Assembly: GCA_964559135.1 (NCBI GenBank)
Contig: CAZLGG010000133.1
Location: forward strand, 1-10,300
From: DRQF01 sp964559135
GTDB taxonomy: Bacteria > Planctomycetota > GCA-002687715 > DRQF01
DNA: 10,300 bases
Reading direction: 5' to 3'
Part shown: piece after piece, positions 1-6,253 of the stretch
Layout of the letters: every line of letters begins with the position of its first letter
Position numbering within the stretch: position 1 is the stretch's first letter
The notes under the pieces: generated by a model
What the model saw: the letters and a program-made list of their open reading frames with translations, nothing else
What the model was told of the DNA's origin: nothing
The model's database searches: none
Program-made: the position numbers and the translations under genes

Positions 1-468
1 AAGAAGGCATTCACGCTCGATCCCAAGAACGAAAATGGACTCAAGGCCAAGGCGACCATGGCGCTGCTGTCCGCGGGTCAGGTCGATGGCGACGTCAAAA
101 AAGCCGCGAAGGACATCGACCCGAAGAACGAGAAGGGCATCCTGGAGAAGGTCGTCTACCAGCAGATGAGTGCCGTCTCGAGCCTCGAGCAACTCAAAGA
201 CACCGTGAAGTCCATCGAAGCCCTCATGGATCTCGGCCCGATCAAGGACAAGGAGATCGAAAAGGAGTTGTGCATCAACGCGGCGTTCTGGTGCCACGAA
301 CACTTGAAGGACACCGAGAAGGCCAAGAAGTTCGGGAAACGGGCCCGCGAACTCACCGGCGACGACCACCGCTTCGATCGTCTGTGGAAGATGATCTTCG
401 GCGACGAAGAGAAAAAGGGTGACGACGGCAAGGGATCCGGCAACGGCAAGGGATCCGGCGACAACTGA
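1..468 (+). CDS. C-terminal part of a TPR-like helical protein (5' truncated by window)
   Basis: The reading frame is open from the first base and ends at TGA 466-468, so the start lies upstream of the window; the ATG at 58 is internal. The visible 155 residues are helix-rich and charged. They carry two related stretches, LDPKNENGLKAKA and IDPKNEKGILEKV, spaced like successive TPR-type helical hairpins. A later part (around AAFWCHEHLKDTEKAKKFG) also looks like a TPR helix pair. The protein ends in a disordered Gly/Lys/Ser/Asp tail (GDDGKGSGNGKGSGDN). From memory, DPKNEKG-type repeats occur in C-terminal regions of exported thioredoxin-fold proteins of planctomycete-like bacteria. The missing N-terminal half could therefore hold a thioredoxin domain, but this is inference and no CxxC is visible. 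A strong terminator follows directly, so this is the last gene of its transcript. The coding call is firm and the function is open. Confidence 0.8.
   Translation, partial: KKAFTLDPKNENGLKAKATMALLSAGQVDGDVKKAAKDIDPKNEKGILEKVVYQQMSAVSSLEQLKDTVKSIEALMDLGPIKDKEIEKELCINAAFWCHEHLKDTEKAKKFGKRARELTGDDHRFDRLWKMIFGDEEKKGDDGKGSGNGKGSGDN
424..459 (+). repeat. Two tandem 18-base units in the C-terminal tail
   Basis: Two adjacent 18-base units (424-441 and 442-459) differ only at their first base, GAC versus AAC. They encode DGKGSG and NGKGSG. Each contains a GGATCC. This is a short in-frame coding duplication that lengthens the disordered tail of the first gene. Confidence 0.8.
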
Positions 469-485
469 TTGCCACCGGACTGAAG

Positions 486-519
486 CGGCGTCGAGGTCTC
501 ACCCCTCGACGCCGTTTTT
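486..519 (+). terminator. Intrinsic terminator after the first gene
   Basis: A perfect 11-bp GC-rich stem (486-496 with 504-514) with a 7-base loop is followed by five T's (515-519). It lies 17 bases after the stop codon of the plus-strand gene. The convergent minus-strand gene stops at 529. Read on the minus strand, the same hairpin is followed by CTTCA rather than a T run, so it would act only weakly for that operon. Confidence 0.9.
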
Positions 520-528
520 CTATCCGGA

Positions 529-1659
529 TCATCCCCGCCAACGCGGATGTTTTGTCGACATATCGACGGCACAGGTCGGCGGCCCATCCGTTCTCCCCTC
601 GAGCACCGAGGCGATCCAGGACTCGAGCTTCAAAACGACCATCTTTCGGCGCAGTCGCCCCTGCATGTCGCGATTGAGGATCGTGGGGACGCTGTTGGTC
701 GTCACGATTTCGTCCAGGAGCGGCTGGAAGAGGTTCTCGCGACACTCCTCGGACGAATAAAAGTGGGTCACAGCAAAGACGACCCGACGGGGATTCCCCT
801 CTCGAATCCGCCGACAGCACTCCAAGATGGTTCCGCCCGTCCTCACCATGTCGTCCACGATCAACACATCCCGCCCGGCCAGATCTTCCATGGTGCAGGG
901 GCTACCCTCCGCCACCGAGGACGTCACCCGCCGCTCGTCGGTCCTCACCTTCGCGAGCTGGAGAAGACCCGCCTCACGGAGACCGAGACTCTCGCGCACC
1001 TCCCGGGCGAACCCCGCGGCCCCCTCGTCGGGTGCGCAGATGACGACACCCCTGCCGTCGTCGTCGGTGTCGATCACGTCCGACGTTCGAAGATAGTTCG
1101 CGAACACCGGCGCGGGTGAGAGATTCTCGTAGCCGCCATCGAGGGCCTCTTCGAACTCGGCCCCCACCGACGCCGAGTGGTTGTGAATGGTCATCACGCG
1201 ATCCACGCCCGCCAGAGCTAGAGTCTGGGCATAGAGCCTGGCGGAAAAGGGCTGACCATCGAACTTCGCAAAATCGTGCGCGTCTCGGGAAAAGTCCGTC
1301 CGCCCCTGATCCGGACGCGCGCCTCGATCCTGCGCACTGTAGAAGAGATCCGGCTCCACGAGGACCACAAGCTCGGCCCCGTTGTCCTTGGCGCTGCGGG
1401 CCACGAGCAGGGTGCGCATGGCCAAGGCATCACGCGAGAGCCACGCGGACGCCGTCGAAACGACGACGACGTGACGGCCCGCTAAACCGTACCCGGGCCG
1501 GTGCCCACCCTCACCGATGAACCGAGGGCAGAACTCGCCGTTGGCGAAATTCTTCAGGGAGATCACGTCGGAGATGTCGTCGTTCTGGCCGAGGAAGCGT
1601 CCCACGTCGATGGCGAAGGGATCGTCCGACTCGGTGCCGACTACGAGAAAGGGTTTCAT
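529..1659 (-). CDS. Ribose-phosphate pyrophosphokinase (PRPP synthetase) family protein, divergent long form
   Basis: The family transfers the diphosphate of ATP to ribose 5-phosphate, giving PRPP for nucleotide, His, Trp and NAD synthesis in the cytoplasm. Visible matches to the family are FANGEF (38-43), YSAQDR (107-112, for the usual YARQDR), TIHNHS (157-162, with the His of the usual DLHAEQ), CAPDEGA (208-214, for SPDxGG), K237 and R239 in the place of the catalytic-loop Lys/Arg, the PRPP-binding loop VDDMVRTGGT (268-277) and TTNSVP (320-325). Differences from classical Prs are length (376 versus about 315 residues), Ala in place of the first Arg of YARQDR (an ATP contact in the E. coli enzyme), an insertion of roughly 20 residues after that motif, and a C-terminal tail. 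I recall a bacterial subfamily of similar length with YSAQDR and HNHS, so these are probably subfamily traits rather than decay. The start ATG has AAAGGGGG just upstream. It lies 32 bases after the transglutaminase-like gene, probably as the last gene of that operon. It could be a genuine PRPP synthetase, a paralogue with altered substrate, or a regulatory homologue. Confidence 0.88.
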   Translation of the reverse strand: MKPFLVVGTESDDPFAIDVGRFLGQNDDISDVISLKNFANGEFCPRFIGEGGHRPGYGLAGRHVVVVSTASAWLSRDALAMRTLLVARSAKDNGAELVVLVEPDLFYSAQDRGARPDQGRTDFSRDAHDFAKFDGQPFSARLYAQTLALAGVDRVMTIHNHSASVGAEFEEALDGGYENLSPAPVFANYLRTSDVIDTDDDGRGVVICAPDEGAAGFAREVRESLGLREAGLLQLAKVRTDERRVTSSVAEGSPCTMEDLAGRDVLIVDDMVRTGGTILECCRRIREGNPRRVVFAVTHFYSSEECRENLFQPLLDEIVTTNSVPTILNRDMQGRLRRKMVVLKLESWIASVLEGRTDGPPTCAVDMSTKHPRWRG

Positions 1660-1691
1660 ACCCCCTTTGTATCACGGGCCGACCGAGGTCG

Positions 1692-3113
1692 TCAGCGAAT
1701 ATGGCGAACGAGGGTATCTTCGAGTGGGCGGTCTGCCTCGGCCCGCTTGATACTCACGATGAGACCGTTCGGCACCTGTCGGCCGAGGTATTCCACACGC
1801 ACCCGGTGCCAGCCGGGCTCGAGGAGGAGGGTCGCGTGGGCGAGTTTGTCCTTCTTGCGGGGCGATTCGTCCAGGATGCGCACACCGTCGACCCAGAGGC
1901 GAAAACCCTGCTCGAACACCACCATGAAAGTGTGGTGACCTCCCTTCCGGAGAGGAATCCAACCCCGCCACTCGCCGACGAAGCCGCGAGCGGGAATTCC
2001 GGGGGCCGGAGCAGACCAGCGCCATTGACCTCGGATGCGACGCTCCGTCCTCGTGACGACCGCCCGGGGATCGGAGAGAGATCTATAGGTCGCCTTCCAT
2101 CCGGCTGCAAAGCGTCCCGATGTCTCCCATTGCCGTCCCTCATCGTCGACGTGAGCCTGCAAGGCCTTCCAATGGCGGGGCCTCATCAATGTGGCCGTCA
2201 GCAGCGCGGAATAGTCGCTGCCGGCGCCCTTGGAATCCGCCAAGGCGTCGAGGATCCGGAGAGTCTTTTCGTAGTCGCCAGCCTTCAGTCCAGTGAGAGC
2301 TCGGTTCCAAAAGAGCGCAGCATCGTCGCCCAGATACGCGGCGGCCTTCTTGAACCACTTTGCCGCGGTGTCCTGATCGCCCCGCTCCCCGTGGATGATG
2401 CCGAGATTGAGCATGGCCTCGGCAAGATGAGGCCAAAGTTCGAGAGCGGCCAGGAATCTCTTCTCGGCCGCGGCGTTCCGTCCGGCGTGCCAGAGGATGA
2501 ACCCCTCGTTGTTGAGGAGATGCGCCACCACGGCGCTGTCGTCGAGGGGCGAGAGATAGGCACCGGACTCGCGCGCCTTTTTCGTCGTCACTCTCTCGGC
2601 GTAGAAATCGTCGGAACGAAACCGCCCGCCCTCGGTGGTTTCGATGTTGAAATGGCGTCCCCCCTCCTCCCAGCGCAAAAAGACATGTCGCGGGACGGCG
2701 ACCAAGCGCAAGGGTAGATCCAGACGGCGGGCGACCGCGAGGATCATCGCAGAGAGCGAAAGGCAATGACCTTCGCGTCTCGCCAACACGTCGCCCAGGT
2801 AAAAGGCCTCCGGAGACGTGAGATCAGGCGTCGAAGAGAAGAGCTTGTCTCGGAAGAAGTAGCGCGCGGTGGCCCGGGCCCGCTCCTCGGGGCGGGAAAG
2901 CGTCTTCAGGCGCCGACCCAGCTCGAGCTCGAACACATCCAGATCGGCGCGAACCCTGCCTTCATGGAACTTGGGATCGGCCTTCTTCGCCAGTGTGAGC
3001 AGAACATGACGCAGGTCGGGCGCCTGTCCGTCGAGCGATCGGGGAATGCCCACGACAAGGAGGACGAAGACAGCCGCGGCGTGAATCCGCCGCGGCGGTC
3101 GATCTGAATGCAT
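1692..3113 (-). CDS. Exported transglutaminase-like (SirB1 type) / TPR / PA14 protein
   Basis: The 473-residue product has an N-terminal signal peptide (basic start, hydrophobic core about 11-24, cleavage probably near GQA at 29-31). Residues about 70-190 match the SirB1/transglutaminase-core fold: REGHCLSLS with candidate nucleophile Cys117, VPRHVFLRW with His143, and FNIETTEGG (155-163) supplying the acidic or amide third position. All expected active-site positions are filled. NNEG at 201-204 begins a TPR block (about 200-290, with EAMLNLGIIHGERGD and KWFKKAAAYLGDD). Residues about 375-455 look like a PA14 β-sandwich: GFVGEWRGWIPL, HHTFMVVFEQGFRLWVDG, and a LEPGWHRVRVEYLG strand. PA14 usually binds carbohydrate, so a periplasmic or surface protease or amidase acting on a glycan-linked target is a reasonable inference, with substrate unknown. 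The gene begins 8 bases after the LTXXQ gene and ends 32 bases before the PRPP-synthetase-like gene, so the three are probably co-transcribed. Confidence 0.88.
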   Translation of the reverse strand: MHSDRPPRRIHAAAVFVLLVVGIPRSLDGQAPDLRHVLLTLAKKADPKFHEGRVRADLDVFELELGRRLKTLSRPEERARATARYFFRDKLFSSTPDLTSPEAFYLGDVLARREGHCLSLSAMILAVARRLDLPLRLVAVPRHVFLRWEEGGRHFNIETTEGGRFRSDDFYAERVTTKKARESGAYLSPLDDSAVVAHLLNNEGFILWHAGRNAAAEKRFLAALELWPHLAEAMLNLGIIHGERGDQDTAAKWFKKAAAYLGDDAALFWNRALTGLKAGDYEKTLRILDALADSKGAGSDYSALLTATLMRPRHWKALQAHVDDEGRQWETSGRFAAGWKATYRSLSDPRAVVTRTERRIRGQWRWSAPAPGIPARGFVGEWRGWIPLRKGGHHTFMVVFEQGFRLWVDGVRILDESPRKKDKLAHATLLLEPGWHRVRVEYLGRQVPNGLIVSIKRAEADRPLEDTLVRHIR

Positions 3114-3121
3114 GAGACGGC

Positions 3122-3502
3122 TCAGAGAGCTCTCGCCAACTCGAGCAGGTTGTCGATGTGCTGTCCGGTCAGCCGAATGTCGTAGCCCAGGGCCTCGACC
3201 TGGTTTCTCTCGCGGCCACGGAACACGCGGAACTGCTTTGGCGTCAAGACGCCGGCCGCCGCCGCAACGAACTCATGGGCGTGCATTTCGTGGGCCTTGC
3301 AGCCCAACTCGCGGTGGGACTTCGCCCACTTCACCTCGAAGGTGTGGGCGTATCGAGCGATCTCGGTCCGTTGGGCGGGGGTGAGTTGCATGGTCCTCAG
3401 CTTCCGCTGCGCAAGCAAGAACTCCTCCGAATGGCAGAGCTTGCCCGCCATCAGGAACACGACGCCGAGCAGAGCCAAGGTGGTCACGGAACGTTTCAAC
3501 AT
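3122..3502 (-). CDS. Small exported LTXXQ-motif (Spy/CpxP-like) protein
   Basis: The 126-residue product starts with a signal peptide (MLKRS followed by a hydrophobic stretch, 5-20). The mature part is helical and carries two LTxxQ motifs, LTPAQ at 40-44 and LTPKQ at 86-90, the hallmark of the Spy/CpxP/ZraP group. Those proteins are periplasmic and act as chaperones or as sensors of envelope stress or metal. Between the motifs lies a Cys/His cluster, H63, C68, H71, H74 and H76, that could bind a metal; this is inference. C23, near the end of the signal peptide, is not in a proper lipobox (GKLC), so lipidation is unlikely. The start is supported by AAGGAG eight bases upstream. The stop is 8 bases from the transglutaminase-like start, pointing to coupled expression. 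Family membership rests only on the paired motif, size and export signal. Confidence 0.75.
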   Translation of the reverse strand: MLKRSVTTLALLGVVFLMAGKLCHSEEFLLAQRKLRTMQLTPAQRTEIARYAHTFEVKWAKSHRELGCKAHEMHAHEFVAAAAGVLTPKQFRVFRGRERNQVEALGYDIRLTGQHIDNLLELARAL

Positions 3503-3510
3503 GGGCCGGT

Positions 3511-3516
3511 CTCCTT
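3511..3516 (-). promoter_or_regulatory. Strong Shine-Dalgarno for the LTXXQ gene
   Basis: On the minus strand AAGGAG lies 8 bases before the ATG at 3502, the best-placed ribosome site in the minus-strand cluster. It fixes the start of the small protein. The 138-base gap behind it (3503-3640) holds no convincing ORF, terminator or -35/-10 pair. Confidence 0.75.
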
Positions 3517-3640
3517 TTTCTAACGGTCCTCATCGTCCCACGGGGGAAGCCCCGAGTCCAGGACAATTTCATTGCCGCCGCCGGACCATCCCGGTCGCCG
3601 GTGGGGAAGACTCATCGTTCCCGTCTTGCAGTCCCGAGCC

Positions 3641-4144
3641 TCAGCGCCCGCGGTCCGCCAGTTTGTCCAGTAAGGCCTGCAGAGCGTCGGCCTGCTTGCC
3701 AAGTGCGTCATTCTTCGCCTTCAGCGCCTCGAGGCGCGGGTCCCCGGCAGGGACCTTCGCATCGGCCAGCTGGCGATATTTTTCCTTCGTTCGTTTCCAC
3801 TCGGTCTGCAAAGATTCGAGCGCTTTCACGATCGCGGCTTTGTCGGCCGCGGAGTCGCCGGTCAGTTTCACGCCGGCCAAGCCCACGGGATCACCCGCCT
3901 TGCCGGTTCCCGGACGCCCCATGAGATCGCCGATGAGGCCTTCGACGCTCTCGTTCGTCTTCGACGGCGACGTCTCGGGCTTCGACGTTCCTCGGGAATG
4001 GATATCGGGGGCCGAGTCCGGGGATGATGATTCCTGGACGTCGTTGGACGAATTCGGCTTCGCCTCGTCCTTCCCCGTGCAGCCCACGCCGATCAAGAGC
4101 GCCATGAAAACGAGCGTGAGGCCGCGCAACCCTGGTCTATCCAT
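3641..4144 (-). CDS. Small predicted lipoprotein with Ser/Thr/Pro linker and C-terminal coiled coil
   Basis: The product has 167 residues. After a short basic start comes a hydrophobic segment (9-21) ending in IGVGC. Cys22 fits the broader lipobox rules, although Gly at -3 is less usual than Leu, so it is probably a lipid-anchored envelope protein. Residues 24-66 form a polar Ser/Thr/Pro/Asp/Asn linker, followed by a Gly-rich stretch (70-98). Residues about 99-165 are strongly helical with heptad-like Leu/Ala spacing (KALESLQTEWKRT and KNDALGKQADALQALLDKL), consistent with a coiled coil. GAGGAG lies 10 bases upstream of the ATG; an ATG just upstream meets a stop within a few codons. No enzymatic motif is seen and I recognise no named family. 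It lies 84 bases downstream of the protease-like gene. A scaffold or partner for a neighbouring envelope protein is possible but unproven. Confidence 0.78.
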   Translation of the reverse strand: MDRPGLRGLTLVFMALLIGVGCTGKDEAKPNSSNDVQESSSPDSAPDIHSRGTSKPETSPSKTNESVEGLIGDLMGRPGTGKAGDPVGLAGVKLTGDSAADKAAIVKALESLQTEWKRTKEKYRQLADAKVPAGDPRLEALKAKNDALGKQADALQALLDKLADRGR

Positions 4145-4228
4145 GTGTCGTCATCTCCTCGGTTTCTTCCCCAAGAGGACGACCGGGAATCGGAAAGGTT
4201 CCAAAGTTATCTCGAAGGTTTTCGGGGA

Positions 4229-6064
4229 TCAGCGGGTGGAAAGGACCATGCGACCGTGCTCCGGGTCGTTTTCCATGCGGAACTTGGAGAGGAAATCCAT
4301 TCCCAGAAGCCCCTTTTGGCCGAGGCCCGGAAGGTCGCCCACGACCACGGACAAGCCGGTGACCTCGAGGTTGCCAAGACTCAGAGAGCGGGTGGATGTG
4401 TAGGGAAGAATTCGCTCGCTTCCGGCGGTCTTGACCTTGACCTTCGGAACGCGGTTCGAAAGATCGAGCCCCGCCCTCCGCGCCAGCCCGACCGGGACCA
4501 TCGTACTCGTCGCTCCCGTATCGAGGATGAAGTCCCCTCGGACACCGTCCACCGTCACCTGGACGACGACACTGCGAGAGCCGGGTGGATAGTCGATGAG
4601 CATGCGTCCAGGCCCCGCGGTGAATCGCTCCGCGCGGCGAATCTCCGGCCAGAGAGCCTCCGCGAGGGCCCCGTCCAGGTTCATCGCCTCGCGGTAGGCC
4701 GCGATCGCCCCCAGGTAGTCCCGAAGGCGCAAGAGCAGGTCCCCCTCGAGCCGCGCCAACTCTCCGGTGAGAACGCCGAGGGCCCGTGCTGCGTCGATCA
4801 CGTCGAGGGACGATCGAATCTTCCCGGACTTCGCGAGCTCCATCGCCCAGGAAAAATGCAGTTCGGAAAGCGGGTCCCGAATGTCGCCGCGGCCCTCGGG
4901 ATCACTGCGCTGCGCGCTGAGAGCTTCGGAAACTGCGCGAGCGAAATCTCCCAGTGATCGAGCGGCCCGCATGCGTTCCCAGTGGAAGTCCCCGTCATTC
5001 GGAAAGTCGCCCAGCGCCTCGTCCAGCCAGAGCGCCCGTCGACGCGCGGCCCGAACCAGGGGCGCCGCCTCGAGCCTCGCCCAATGGCACTCTCGCATCT
5101 CCTCGCCCACCGTATCGCGTAGCCCCGAATCCCGGCCCAGCGCTTCCCGGTAGGAGGCGAGAGCCTCGCCGTAGCGGCGAGCGGCCCTCAGGCGCCGGGC
5201 GCGGGCCAAATGACCGGCCGCGGTCTCGTCGAAGAAGAGCCGCTTGAATTCGATGAGAGGCATATCGATCCTCTCGAATTGCGCCAGGTCGGGGGCGCCG
5301 ACGGGGAGAAACGCCACTCCGCTCTTCGCGACGCCCTCCGGCGGGACGAGCCCCAACAGCTCGCCCTTCCGATCGAAGACCGCGCCGCCGCGAGCGCCAC
5401 ACGCTCGGATATCGAGGACGCCCACCGCGAGCCCCAGCTTCTCGTCATAGGCGGTGTCGACCCACGCGGTCCGGACACCCTCCCCTCGGCGGGCGCCGCG
5501 AACCCGGACACGGACGGGCAGCGAGGAAGCCCGGCCGGCCACGTCCACCGCTTCCCCTGTCGCCGGCCCGATGACCGCCATCCCCAGGGTGCGGGACCGT
5601 CCAAGGACCCTCAGGTCGTGGATGGCGCCGCCACGCTCATCCTCCAGCCCGACCGCTCCGTCGATCAGGGCCTGAGGAACGAGCCATCCCACCTCCCCCG
5701 CAGTCGCCGCGCGCACCGGAACGCCGAGACCTTCGTGAAGTCGATGTCCGTCCGCGCCGACCGAAGTCAGTAAAACGACGGCCGGGAGGGTTGGGGCGAC
5801 GACATCTTGATCCGCCTCGGGACTCACGCGGCCGGAACCGGGAGGTTCTTGCACCGTTGTCGCCCTCGGCCGGGGCAAGGGGGAGCTGGGAGCCTCTTCC
5901 GCCTGCTCGAAATCCTTGACCGGCGGGAGCAACCCGGAGCCTTGCTCCCCATCCGAAGGCTCGCCGGAGCTCATCCGCCCCAGAAGGAAGCCCAGGACGA
6001 GGAGCAGAATGGACCAGGCAACCGTGAAGAGAGCTTTCCTTGGCATCGACGTGTCCGTCCTCAT
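4229..6064 (-). CDS. Membrane-anchored pseudo-trypsin / TPR-like / retropepsin-type aspartic protease
   Basis: From the preferred start (ATG 6064) the protein has 611 residues. One hydrophobic segment (12-29) after MRTDTSMPRK should anchor it with the rest outside the cytoplasm. A Pro/Glu-rich linker (31-89) follows. Residues about 95-244 resemble an HtrA-like trypsin domain: GLGVPV, GWLVPQALIDGA (126-137, where the catalytic His should be), GMAVIG (161-166, where DLAVL is expected) and GARGGAVFDRKGELLGLV (from 223, replacing GNSGGP). All three catalytic residues appear lost, with Arg225 at the serine position. Residues about 281-479 are TPR-like helices (LRAARRYGEALASYREAL, RLRDYLGAIAAYREAMNLD). 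Residues 497-609 form a clan AA domain with FILDTGATSTMV (Asp515-Thr-Gly-Ala) and the second-strand signature GLLGMDFL (585-592). That domain looks intact; such proteases usually work as dimers. ATG 6157 would add 31 residues without a signal-like character. It heads the minus-strand cluster. The substrate is unknown. Confidence 0.85.
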   Translation of the reverse strand: MRTDTSMPRKALFTVAWSILLLVLGFLLGRMSSGEPSDGEQGSGLLPPVKDFEQAEEAPSSPLPRPRATTVQEPPGSGRVSPEADQDVVAPTLPAVVLLTSVGADGHRLHEGLGVPVRAATAGEVGWLVPQALIDGAVGLEDERGGAIHDLRVLGRSRTLGMAVIGPATGEAVDVAGRASSLPVRVRVRGARRGEGVRTAWVDTAYDEKLGLAVGVLDIRACGARGGAVFDRKGELLGLVPPEGVAKSGVAFLPVGAPDLAQFERIDMPLIEFKRLFFDETAAGHLARARRLRAARRYGEALASYREALGRDSGLRDTVGEEMRECHWARLEAAPLVRAARRRALWLDEALGDFPNDGDFHWERMRAARSLGDFARAVSEALSAQRSDPEGRGDIRDPLSELHFSWAMELAKSGKIRSSLDVIDAARALGVLTGELARLEGDLLLRLRDYLGAIAAYREAMNLDGALAEALWPEIRRAERFTAGPGRMLIDYPPGSRSVVVQVTVDGVRGDFILDTGATSTMVPVGLARRAGLDLSNRVPKVKVKTAGSERILPYTSTRSLSLGNLEVTGLSVVVGDLPGLGQKGLLGMDFLSKFRMENDPEHGRMVLSTR

Positions 6065-6074
6065 CCAGCTGCGT

Positions 6075-6080
6075 CCCTCC
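6075..6080 (-). promoter_or_regulatory. Shine-Dalgarno supporting the 6064 start
   Basis: On the minus strand GGAGGG sits 10 bases before the ATG at 6064. The next upstream in-frame ATGs (6100 and 6157) have no site or only a too-close AAGGG. This supports the shorter protein, whose N terminus then reads as a normal signal anchor. Confidence 0.6.
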
Positions 6081-6242
6081 GACCGGTCAGGATACCTCAT
6101 GAGAGATAAAAACTCGAAAGATTTGACACGGTCGGCCTCTACGGGGAAGATGCACATCGCCCTTCATTTGCAGATCGTTAGGTTCAAGGGGCCTTCTTCG
6201 GGGACGCCCGGCCGCGTTTCGACACACGAGTAACGAGTCTTA

Positions 6243-6248
6243 GAGGGA
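6243..6248 (+). promoter_or_regulatory. Shine-Dalgarno for the FG-GAP gene
   Basis: GAGGGA lies 5 bases before the ATG at 6254. The nearer ATG at 6249 is in another frame. The site fixes the start of a protein that opens with a clean signal peptide. Confidence 0.65.
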
Positions 6249-6253
6249 ATGTC

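Larger units (their letters stand above)
6065..6253. other. Divergent intergenic region (189 bases)
   Basis: This stretch separates the minus-strand protease-like gene from the plus-strand FG-GAP gene and must hold at least one promoter in each direction. On the plus strand TTGACA at 6123-6128 is a perfect -35 hexamer, but 17 bases on the sequence is GAAGAT, a poor -10. A short direct repeat ACGAGTA/ACGAGTC lies near 6226-6239. No ORF, hairpin or riboswitch-like fold is evident. If the longer start (6157) of the minus-strand gene is used, the gap shrinks to 96 bases. Confidence 0.5.

Noticed and set aside
421..460. Repeated GGATCC sites as a cloning-linker artefact
   Set aside because: The sites are part of an in-frame 18-base tandem repeat in a native-looking disordered tail, and the frame and terminator continue normally.
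1701..2717. Plus-strand ORF of 338 codons
   Set aside because: It is antisense to the transglutaminase/TPR/PA14 gene, whose frame has intact domains; its own translation has none.
3520..3711. Possible 63-codon minus-strand gene ending just before the LTXXQ ribosome site
   Set aside because: It starts inside the lipoprotein gene in another frame, has no ribosome site and no domain or export signal.
3297..4403. Plus-strand ORF of 368 codons
   Set aside because: It crosses three minus-strand genes and two intergenic gaps, is Ser/Pro/Arg-rich and shows no domain; it is a high-GC shadow.
6123..6151. Possible sigma-70 promoter with TTGACA
   Set aside because: The -35 is perfect, but the -10 at the right distance (GAAGAT) matches poorly and lies about 100 bases before the gene.
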